This document shows positions 43,433 to 49,714 of a DNA stretch of 49,714 nucleotides, in pieces. Location of the stretch: NCBI GenBank assembly GCA_030431695.1, contig JAUIIU010000014.1:1-49714 (forward strand), in the 5' to 3' direction. Numbering within the stretch: position 1 is the stretch's first letter; each line of letters opens with the position of its first letter. Source of the DNA: Bacteroidia bacterium (GTDB taxonomy: Bacteria; Bacteroidota; Bacteroidia; Flavobacteriales; Flavobacteriaceae). The notes beneath the pieces are model-generated. The model had not been told where the DNA came from. It worked only from the letters and a program-made list of their open reading frames with translations, and searched no databases. The position numbers and the translations under genes were made by a program.

Positions 43433-43975
43433 ATGCCCGATACTTCCAAACAATACGATTCAGTAATTACCACCTGCAGGACACTTTTCGAGAATAAGAT
43501 GAAGGACTACGGAAGTGCCTGGAGAATACTCAGGTTGCCGTCGCTCACAGACCAGATCTTTATCAAGGCACAGCGCATCAGAAGCCTGCAGCAAAATGAC
43601 GTTCGAAAAGTGGACGAGGGTGAGGCCAGTGAATTCGTTGGAATCATTAACTATTGCATCATGGCGCTGATTCAATTGGACAAAGGAATCGTGGAGCAAC
43701 CCGACATGGAGCTTGATGAGGCGCTGGAACTGTACGATCAGAAAGTTAGCCTTACCAAACAACTCATGATGGATAAGAACCATGATTACGGAGAAGCCTG
43801 GCGGGATATGCGGGTGAGCTCGTTAACGGATCTGATACTTCAGAAGTTACTACGGGTCAAGCAAATTGAAGATAATAAGGGTAAAACATTAGTTTCCGAA
43901 GGAATCGATGCCAATTACCAGGACATGATCAATTACGCAGTGTTCGCCCTAATTCATTTAAAAGAAACCGAATGA
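43433..43975 (+). CDS. DUF1599 protein (two repeats)
   Basis: 180-residue protein built of two related halves: K-x-K-D-Y-G-S-A-W-R-I-L-R-L-P-S-L-T-D-Q (about 22-41) and K-N-H-D-Y-G-E-A-W-R-D-M-R-V-S-S-L-T-D-L (about 115-134), each followed by a helix ending in INYCIMALIQL or INYAVFALIHL. This is the DUF1599 layout; the fold is probably helical and the KxxDYGxAW block suggests a nucleotide or metal site of the MazG-like type, which is inference. First gene of the rightward operon; its TGA overlaps the next ATG (ATGA). Confidence 0.9.
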   Translation: MPDTSKQYDSVITTCRTLFENKMKDYGSAWRILRLPSLTDQIFIKAQRIRSLQQNDVRKVDEGEASEFVGIINYCIMALIQLDKGIVEQPDMELDEALELYDQKVSLTKQLMMDKNHDYGEAWRDMRVSSLTDLILQKLLRVKQIEDNKGKTLVSEGIDANYQDMINYAVFALIHLKETE

Positions 43976-45687
43976 AAATACTAGTTGGCTTTTTACGAAT
44001 TTTTGTTGGAGTCTTTTTTATAATCAGTGGGCTGATCAAACTGAACGACCCGGTGGGATTTTCCTTTAAACTTCAGGATTATTTTGCTCCCGAAGTACTC
44101 AACCTCGAATTCCTGACGCCCTACGCGCTGGTGATCTCAATCTTCGTGGTGATCTACGAAGTGATGCTGGGAATCATGCTTATTCTGGGCTATGCCAGGA
44201 GATTTACACTTTGGAGCCTGATCATCATGATCGTATTCTTTACCTTCCTCACGCTTTACTCTACGGTGACGGGCAAGGTAACCGACTGTGGTTGTTTTGG
44301 AGATGCAATGAAACTTAAGCCATTGTATTCTTTTATCAAGGACCTCGTACTATTGGTCCTCATACTTATTATTTACTTCGGAAGGAAACACATCCAGCCA
44401 TTTTTCAGCAGGAACATCAGGAGCATAGCCGTTTTTGCATCGCTGGTGGCTTGTCTCGGGATCACCTACCATGTACTGATGCATCTGCCAATAATCGATT
44501 TCAGGCCGTATAAGATCGGGGCAAATATAACTGAAGGCATGAGCATACCGGAAGGCGCCCCTGAACCTATCTTCGAGTACGCCTGGAAGTTCAATGTGAA
44601 TGGTGAAGAGAAGATAATAACTACCAACGGTGAATACCCTCAACAGGAAGGTGAATTCATCTCCGTGGAGACCGAAGAGATACAGGCTGGGTATGAACCA
44701 CCAATTCACGACTTCAGCATGGAAAGAGGAGGGGAGGACCACACCCAGGCATTCCTGCAAACCGATCACCTGGTCGTGGTAGTTGCGTACAATCTTGCCA
44801 ATACCGAAATGGAAGGTTTCGTGCCCGTGAAAAACAAAACCGATGAGGCGCTGGAAAAAGGTTATGAGGTGATCGGTCTTTCGGCTTCGTCCCAGGAAGT
44901 AACCGATGCCCTCGTAAAAGATAATGACCTGAACTTCAAATTCTATTTCTGCGATATGACCACGCTGAAGACAATAGTTCGAAGCAACCCGGGGATACTG
45001 GAACTTGAAAGAGGAACGATTCGACAGAAATTACACTGGAACGATGCCGAGGATCTGGTTCTGAATAAAGTAGGGCCGGTGAAACCTAAATTCGACGAAA
45101 AGCTCAAGTCATCGCTTGACAGCATCGCTGAACTCGATCAGCGGTATCGCAAACTGATGTACCTGGAGACCGAGGCAGAAAGAGCCGCTGCGGCTGCTGA
45201 TGCCGGATTTTCTGAAGCCGATTACAGCCTGGGAACGCTGTGGTCCCGGCAAAACCAATTGGACAGTACCAATATGGAATTCGTGGCCAGGATCTTTGAT
45301 TCAAAGGGTTATCCGGGCAAGACCATGGTGGGTGAGGCTAACACAGCTGCCTGGTATGTGCTTCAGCATAACCCGGACCGTATTGAGAAATATCTCCCGA
45401 TGATCAGGGAAGCAGGAACGAAAGGTGAATTGCCATTCCGACTAGTGGCCATGATGGAAGACCGCTACCTTATGGGGCAGGGCAAAATGCAACTATACGG
45501 TACCCAGGGAATGAGCTTCGATGATGAGCGGGGCAATGTGATCTGGCCTATCGAAGATGCAGCGAATGTCAACCAACGCAGGCAAGAAGCAGGCTTCGAA
45601 ACAACCGTTGAGGAGTATGGAAAAGATCTCTTTGGAGATGATTTTAAATATAAGGTGCTTTCCCTGGACGATGTGAAAACAGATTAA
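43972..45687 (+). CDS. BT_3928-type DoxX/MauE membrane protein fused to DUF6624
   Basis: 571-residue fusion. Residues 1-135 are a DoxX/MauE-like four-helix membrane domain (FLRIFVGVFFIISGLIKL, then C106-G-C108-FG, a possible redox pair); a fifth membrane segment is near 148-168. Residues about 170-375 form a thioredoxin-like extracytoplasmic domain without a CxxC (VVVVAYNLAN, FYFCDMTTLKTIVRSNPG). Residues about 385-520 match DUF6624 (LDQRYR, GYPGKTMVGE, AAWYVLQH, MEDRYLMGQGKMQLYGTQ). The family usually lacks the last module. It overlaps the DUF1599 gene by 4 bases and abuts the permease gene. Role unknown; redox handling in the periplasm is an inference. Confidence 0.85.
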   Translation: MKILVGFLRIFVGVFFIISGLIKLNDPVGFSFKLQDYFAPEVLNLEFLTPYALVISIFVVIYEVMLGIMLILGYARRFTLWSLIIMIVFFTFLTLYSTVTGKVTDCGCFGDAMKLKPLYSFIKDLVLLVLILIIYFGRKHIQPFFSRNIRSIAVFASLVACLGITYHVLMHLPIIDFRPYKIGANITEGMSIPEGAPEPIFEYAWKFNVNGEEKIITTNGEYPQQEGEFISVETEEIQAGYEPPIHDFSMERGGEDHTQAFLQTDHLVVVVAYNLANTEMEGFVPVKNKTDEALEKGYEVIGLSASSQEVTDALVKDNDLNFKFYFCDMTTLKTIVRSNPGILELERGTIRQKLHWNDAEDLVLNKVGPVKPKFDEKLKSSLDSIAELDQRYRKLMYLETEAERAAAAADAGFSEADYSLGTLWSRQNQLDSTNMEFVARIFDSKGYPGKTMVGEANTAAWYVLQHNPDRIEKYLPMIREAGTKGELPFRLVAMMEDRYLMGQGKMQLYGTQGMSFDDERGNVIWPIEDAANVNQRRQEAGFETTVEEYGKDLFGDDFKYKVLSLDDVKTD

Positions 45688-46761
45688 GTGGGTGGATATA
45701 TACTTCGGAAATTGGGCTATGCGTTACTCACCCTGCTTGGGGTAGTGACCGTGATCTTCCTGTTGTTCACTATCCTGCCCGGAGATCCTGCACGTATGAT
45801 GCTGGGGCAAAACGAGACCGCAGAGCAAATTGCCATTGTGAAGAAGAAATACGGATTCGATAAACCCATCGCTCAACAATACCTCTACTATATCAACGAC
45901 CTTTCACCACTTTCCTTCCACAGTACGAATTCGGAGGACTACACGTTTCTTTCCGAAGATAAATACAACGCGACCCGACTTTTCCAGGTAGGTGAAACCG
46001 AAGTTGTTGTGAAGCTGCCTTATATGCGGGAATCCTTTCAGAAGAATGGAAAGAAAGTGAGTGCCGTGATCGCCGAAACCCTCCCTAATACTGCCATACT
46101 GGCGGTTTCCGCTATAGTTATCGCTATGTTGCTGGGTATCGGGCTCGGAATCCTTTCGGTGGTCTTCAGGGATGGCTGGGTGGATAAGACCATTCAACTG
46201 GTGAGTACTTTTGGGATGAGTGTGCCTTCGTTTTTCAGCGCGATCATCTTTGCCTGGATCTTCGGTTACCTCTTACACGAATACACCGGTCTGAACATGA
46301 CCGGCAGCTTGTACGAGGTGGACGATTTTGGGGAAGGGAAGTACATTCAATGGAAGAACCTTGTCCTTCCCGCCATCGTACTCGGGATCCGTCCGCTTGC
46401 TGTTGTAACCCAGCTCATGAGGAATTCCCTGCTCGAGGTGTTGAGTCAGGATTACATTCGAACCGCTCGGTCCAAGGGGCTGACGTTCGTGACCATTATC
46501 TGGCGCCATGCACTGAAGAATGCCCTGAATCCGGTTGTAACGGCGGTTTCCGGTTGGTTTGCTTCCATGCTCGCGGGTGCCGTTTTCGTCGAATTCATCT
46601 TTGGCTGGAACGGACTCGGAAAAGAGATCGTGGATGCGCTCAATACCCTTGACCTGCCGATCATAATGGGCGCCGTGCTTATCATTGCTACATTATTCAT
46701 ACTGATCAATATATTTGTGGATATCATCTACGGATGGCTTGATCCTAAAATCAGAACCTAA
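45688..46761 (+). CDS. Lone OppB/DppB-type ABC transporter permease
   Basis: 357-residue BPD_transp_1 permease. It opens like DppB/OppB (YILRKLGYALLTLLGVVTVIFLLFTILPGDPA) and has six membrane segments and the EAA loop (LLEVLSQDYIRTARSKGL). Between segments 1 and 2 lies an enlarged periplasmic loop (about 65-125). Partner subunits (DppC-like permease, ATPases, binding protein) are not adjacent. The start is GTG at 45688, immediately after the upstream stop. tpiA follows after 10 bases. It may pair with subunits encoded elsewhere; the substrate (peptide, nickel or other) is unknown. Confidence 0.9.
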   Translation: MGGYILRKLGYALLTLLGVVTVIFLLFTILPGDPARMMLGQNETAEQIAIVKKKYGFDKPIAQQYLYYINDLSPLSFHSTNSEDYTFLSEDKYNATRLFQVGETEVVVKLPYMRESFQKNGKKVSAVIAETLPNTAILAVSAIVIAMLLGIGLGILSVVFRDGWVDKTIQLVSTFGMSVPSFFSAIIFAWIFGYLLHEYTGLNMTGSLYEVDDFGEGKYIQWKNLVLPAIVLGIRPLAVVTQLMRNSLLEVLSQDYIRTARSKGLTFVTIIWRHALKNALNPVVTAVSGWFASMLAGAVFVEFIFGWNGLGKEIVDALNTLDLPIIMGAVLIIATLFILINIFVDIIYGWLDPKIRT

Positions 46762-46771
46762 AATTTACAAC

Positions 46772-47524
46772 ATGAGAAAACAAATCGTTGCCGGCAACTG
46801 GAAAATGAATTGCGACCTGTCTGAGACCAAGAACCTGATCCAGGTGCTTAAGGTACAGGACATACCTTCAGGTGTTTCGGTTATGATCGCCCCCACATAT
46901 ACCAATTTACTTGCTGCTACGAGCCTGCTGGTTGATTACCCGATCACCGTGGCGGCCCAGAATATGCATCAATCCGCGAGCGGTGCATTTACCGGTGAGA
47001 TATCTGCAGGTATGCTGAAAAGCGTAGGTGTGGACCACGTGATCCTCGGGCACAGTGAGCGCAGAGCCTATTTCAAGGAAACCGATGCGCTGTTGGCGGA
47101 AAAAGTGAGCACCGCCCTGGAGCAGGAAATGACGGTCATCTTTTGTTTTGGTGAAGAACTACAGGACAGAACACACGGGCGTGAGTTTGATGTAGTGAAG
47201 AATCAGCTGCAAAATGGCCTGTTTCACCTGTCGGGAGGTGATTGGAATAATATCATCCTGGCCTACGAACCTGTTTGGGCCATCGGAACGGGGGAGACCG
47301 CAACACCGGAGCAGGCGCAGGAGATGCATGCTTTTATCCGCAGGACGCTTGCTGAAAAATATTCGGATGAAATGGCACAGGAAGTAAGCATCCTCTACGG
47401 TGGAAGTGTAAAGCCCAACAACGCTGCAGAGATCTTCGGAAAGGAAGACGTTGATGGCGGACTCATAGGCGGGGCCTCCCTGGATGCTGAAAGCTTTATG
47501 GCGATCGTAAATGCGTTTGTATAA
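46772..47524 (+). CDS. tpiA: Triose-phosphate isomerase
   Basis: 250-residue TIM barrel interconverting dihydroxyacetone phosphate and glyceraldehyde 3-phosphate. Catalytic residues: Lys11 in GNWKMN, His in ILGHSERR (about 96) and Glu in AYEPVWAIGTG (about 168); the phosphate site GGSVKPNN is intact. The ATG at 46772 (MRKQIVAGNWKMN) is right; an in-frame ATG at 46715 lies inside the permease gene. Sits between the permease and prmA in the same rightward operon. Confidence 0.98.
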   Translation: MRKQIVAGNWKMNCDLSETKNLIQVLKVQDIPSGVSVMIAPTYTNLLAATSLLVDYPITVAAQNMHQSASGAFTGEISAGMLKSVGVDHVILGHSERRAYFKETDALLAEKVSTALEQEMTVIFCFGEELQDRTHGREFDVVKNQLQNGLFHLSGGDWNNIILAYEPVWAIGTGETATPEQAQEMHAFIRRTLAEKYSDEMAQEVSILYGGSVKPNNAAEIFGKEDVDGGLIGGASLDAESFMAIVNAFV

Positions 47525-47605
47525 TTCACAAATTTCAACAGATCAGGCGTACTATTTTGGAATTTGGTAATCGAATACTATTTGTGATTTGAATATTAAT
47601 TTGTT

Positions 47606-48442
47606 TTGTCTCAAACCTATCTCGCATATCATTTCAGTGTTAGTCCGAAGGACCCCGGAACCGATATCCTTATCGCCCAGCTTGGGGAAATAGGATTCGA
47701 GAGTTTCGTGGAAACCGATGAGGGTGTTTCGGCTTATATCCAGCAAAGTGAGTTCGAGGAGCGTGATTTGGATGCTGTACAACTATTGACTTCGGAATTA
47801 TTCTCGGTGGATTATCATTCCGAAGTGATCGAACAGGTGAACTGGAATGAAGCCTGGGAGACCAACTTCCAGCCTATTGTGGTAAGCGATAATTGTGTGG
47901 TTCGGGCTCCTTTTCACGACACCTTCAATGTGCCTTACGAGATCATCATCGAACCCAAGATGTCCTTCGGAACCGGTCATCACGAGACGACCCACATGAT
48001 GCTGGAATTTCTGCTGGAAACAGGCATTGAAGGTAATATTGTACTCGATATGGGCTGTGGTACGGCCGTTTTGGCCATACTTTCGGAAATGCGTGGCGCA
48101 GTTGCCGTAGACGCCATCGATATTGACGAATGGTGTGTGGAGAATTCCGAAGAGAATGCGGAGCGAAATAACTGCAAGAACATCAGTGTGAGCCTGGGAG
48201 ATGCGAGCGTCCTTACTTCAGAAAAAAAATACGACCTGATCATTGCCAATATCAACAGGAATATCTTACTAAATGATATCCCTGTATACGTAAAGTGCTT
48301 GAAGGCAGGTGGGACTTTGCTATTAAGCGGTTTTTATTCTGAAGACCTTGCCATGATCAACGAATGTTGTGTTAAGAATGGGTTACAATTCGTTGAAAAT
48401 AAGGAGAGAAACAACTGGATTGCAGCGAAATTTGTAAATTAG
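47606..48442 (+). CDS. prmA: Ribosomal protein L11 methyltransferase
   Basis: 278-residue PrmA, which trimethylates ribosomal protein uL11. An N-terminal substrate-recognition domain (about 1-60, short as in Bacteroidota) is joined to a Rossmann domain with motif I LDMGCGTAVLAI (about 147-158), acidic IDIDEW and the NIN motif in IIANINRN. Start is TTG at 47606; an in-frame stop at 47597 leaves no ATG. It lies 81 bases after tpiA and 7 bases before clpS, with which it is cotranscribed; prmA-clpS is a known arrangement in this lineage to my recollection. Confidence 0.93.
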   Translation: MSQTYLAYHFSVSPKDPGTDILIAQLGEIGFESFVETDEGVSAYIQQSEFEERDLDAVQLLTSELFSVDYHSEVIEQVNWNEAWETNFQPIVVSDNCVVRAPFHDTFNVPYEIIIEPKMSFGTGHHETTHMMLEFLLETGIEGNIVLDMGCGTAVLAILSEMRGAVAVDAIDIDEWCVENSEENAERNNCKNISVSLGDASVLTSEKKYDLIIANINRNILLNDIPVYVKCLKAGGTLLLSGFYSEDLAMINECCVKNGLQFVENKERNNWIAAKFVN

Positions 48443-48449
48443 CCTTGTT

Positions 48450-48725
48450 ATGAGTACTCGGGAAAAACTTCAGGAAGATGTACTTCTGGCCGAAAAAGAA
48501 GCCACGGAAAACCAGATCGTTCTGTACAATGACGATGTGAACACCTTTGATCACGTCATCGAGACACTTATCCATGCCTGTGACCATACACCCGAGCAAG
48601 CGGAGCAGTGCTCGCTCATTGTTCACTACAAGGGGAAATGTACTGTAAAGACAGGAGCTTATGACGACCTGAAACCGCGTTGTACAATATTATTGAACGC
48701 AGGCCTTTCGGCAGAGATCGTTTGA
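48450..48725 (+). CDS. clpS: ATP-dependent Clp protease adaptor ClpS
   Basis: 91-residue ClpS, which delivers N-degron proteins to ClpA-ClpP. The N-end-rule pocket is visible: VLYNDDVNTFDHVIETLIHACDHTPEQA with the Asn-Asp-Asp motif, then CSLIVHYKGKCTVKTG and the C-terminal strand. About the normal length, with a 20-residue flexible N-terminal tail. Final gene of the rightward operon; the 45 bases to the next gene show no clear terminator. Confidence 0.95.
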   Translation: MSTREKLQEDVLLAEKEATENQIVLYNDDVNTFDHVIETLIHACDHTPEQAEQCSLIVHYKGKCTVKTGAYDDLKPRCTILLNAGLSAEIV

Positions 48726-48770
48726 TTTTTTAATCTGGTTATTCGAGAGAAATTCCGATTTACAGCAGTA

Positions 48771-49714
48771 CTATTTTTTATTATCCAGGCTGATCGATTT
48801 ACCTGATTTCGCGCTACGAACCGCTGCATCTAGTATTTCCATAACGATCATGTTGTTCTCCAAAGACGACAGGTCTGACGGAGTAACTTCTATTTCTCCA
48901 TTGATCACCCCAGCAAAGTAAGCAAATGGATCATCGAAAGGAGAGCTAAGTGGTTCGAGTTTTTCTTCAGATTCCTCGTAACCGTCGTATCCCTCTGAGA
49001 TTCGAATTCTAAGATCACTTCGGTTATCGGAATAGATCACCCCTTTTATACCATAGACCTCCATATCTTTTCGGCCAATAGGCCAGTTCCAGGAAGCCTG
49101 GATCACTGCATTGGCGTTGTCATATTCAAGAAGTATAATAGCCTCGTCATCCACCAAAGGATTATTCTCTGGTTGTAATTGTTGGGTGATGGCGGTAACA
49201 TTATTTGGTCTCTTATTATTCATGAGCCAGGTCATGAGGTTAGCCCCGTAACAGCCGAAATCGATAATTGCTCCTCCGCCATTTAGTTCTGGATTGGTGA
49301 GCCATTCGAGGAACTCCGGATCGACCGCGATCTTCTTTGGCCCTTTATGTCCATCCCTAATAATCACCTTACGTATGCTACCGATCAAGGTATCTGACTT
49401 CAGCAATTCGTAAGCCCTGTGATTTGTTGGATACCAGGTAGTCTCATAATTGGTAAGCACATGAATTCTGTGCTTTTTTGCCAGGGCTTCTATTTTTTTT
49501 GCATGTTCCAGACTTACGGCAAGCGGTTTTTCAACCATCACATGTATGCCGAGAGGAGCGCAGGTTTCAACGATGGAAAGGTGGTCGAAAATAGTTCCAA
49601 AAGCTGTAATTGCCGTAGGTTTTTCGGCTGCGATGAGCTCTACGAGATCGCCATAGACCTTTTCCATGGGAAACCCATATTGATCTGCATATCGCTTTGC
49701 TAGTTCGCGATTGG
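48771..49714 (-). CDS. Gfo/Idh/MocA-family oxidoreductase, partial (N-terminus outside window)
   Basis: 314 residues of an NAD(P)-dependent dehydrogenase are visible; the frame is open to the window edge (reading NRELAKRYADQYG before the first internal Met), so the glycine-rich nucleotide loop lies outside. Seen: VMVEKPLAVSLEHAKKI (EKP motif of the family), the C-terminal beta-sheet domain with GGGAIIDFGCYGANLMTWLM (the D-x-G-C-Y motif containing the likely catalytic region) and IQASWNWPIGRKDMEVYGIKG. Substrate is probably a sugar or inositol derivative but not identifiable. Confidence 0.92.
   Translation of the reverse strand, partial: NRELAKRYADQYGFPMEKVYGDLVELIAAEKPTAITAFGTIFDHLSIVETCAPLGIHVMVEKPLAVSLEHAKKIEALAKKHRIHVLTNYETTWYPTNHRAYELLKSDTLIGSIRKVIIRDGHKGPKKIAVDPEFLEWLTNPELNGGGAIIDFGCYGANLMTWLMNNKRPNNVTAITQQLQPENNPLVDDEAIILLEYDNANAVIQASWNWPIGRKDMEVYGIKGVIYSDNRSDLRIRISEGYDGYEESEEKLEPLSSPFDDPFAYFAGVINGEIEVTPSDLSSLENNMIVMEILDAAVRSAKSGKSISLDNKK

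Noticed and set aside
1-49714. Search for CRISPR arrays, tRNA or rRNA genes, prophage and insertion sequences
   Set aside because: No spaced repeats, cloverleaf-like or rRNA-like sequence, transposase, integrase or phage structural gene was recognised by reading; genes are tightly packed throughout.

Overview
This window reads as chromosomal core sequence from a member of the Bacteroidota, most likely a marine Flavobacteriaceae species. The reasons are: two secreted proteins ending in type IX secretion (T9SS) type A sorting domains; promoters fitting the Bacteroidota -7 consensus TAnnTTTG; little use of Shine-Dalgarno sequences; lineage-typical families (DUF4293 beside rho, DUF1573, DUF1599, DUF3667, BT_3928-type DoxX protein); and the gene block birA / rsfS-ftsH-LUD-cdsA-psd-ACBP. 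No rRNA, tRNA, CRISPR array, phage or insertion sequence was seen. Coding density is very high: the longest gene-free stretch is about 195 bases, between rho and the DUF4293 gene.

Layout. 1-3139: a partial kynureninase gene diverges from a T9SS-exported vanadium-haloperoxidase-like enzyme. 3149-6844: a small lipoprotein, a YjdI-CDGSH iron-sulfur fusion with a YjdJ-like acetyltransferase, a methyltransferase, a DUF2007-like membrane protein and a lipoprotein MsrA. 6961-9992: a coiled-coil 'zinc ribbon' relative without its cysteines, a Nif3-like protein and LpxK. 9989-17255: a tightly packed leftward operon (small four-Cys membrane protein, GT2 glycosyltransferase, ECF sigma factor, atypical Nramp transporter, LipA, GAPDH, hybrid histidine kinase). 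17347-22046: fasciclin lipoprotein, MurB, aminotransferase, a retropepsin-PDZ protein whose start codon lies in a 20-base-pair hairpin, and a DUF1573 protein. 22174-31510: valS, then the leftward rsfS-ftsH-LUD-cdsA-psd-ACBP lipid and quality-control operon, birA, an SRPBCC protein and pyrE. 31518-37748: NUDIX hydrolase, M14 peptidase lipoprotein, a strongly expressed T9SS protein, macrodomain protein, rho with a disordered insert, and DUF4293. 37823-43380: phosphoesterase, truA with an MsbA-like ABC exporter, DUF3667, and cdaA-folP. 43433-48725: a rightward operon DUF1599, DoxX-DUF6624 fusion, lone OppB-like permease, tpiA, prmA, clpS. The right edge holds a partial Gfo/Idh/MocA oxidoreductase.

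Functionally the genes cover housekeeping: envelope lipid synthesis (lpxK, cdsA, psd, MsbA-like exporter, murB), translation and RNA (valS, truA, prmA, rsfS, rho), proteolysis (ftsH, clpS), cofactors (lipA, birA, folP), glycolysis (gapA, tpiA) and signalling (cdaA, hybrid kinase, ECF sigma). I found no clear new defence or mobile system. The observations most worth a second look are the start-codon hairpin at 20220-20271, the Nramp homologue lacking its metal-binding motif inside an ECF sigma operon, the DoxX-DUF6624 fusion, the 7-base pyrE/NUDIX start-to-start gap, and eight apparent TTG or GTG start codons.
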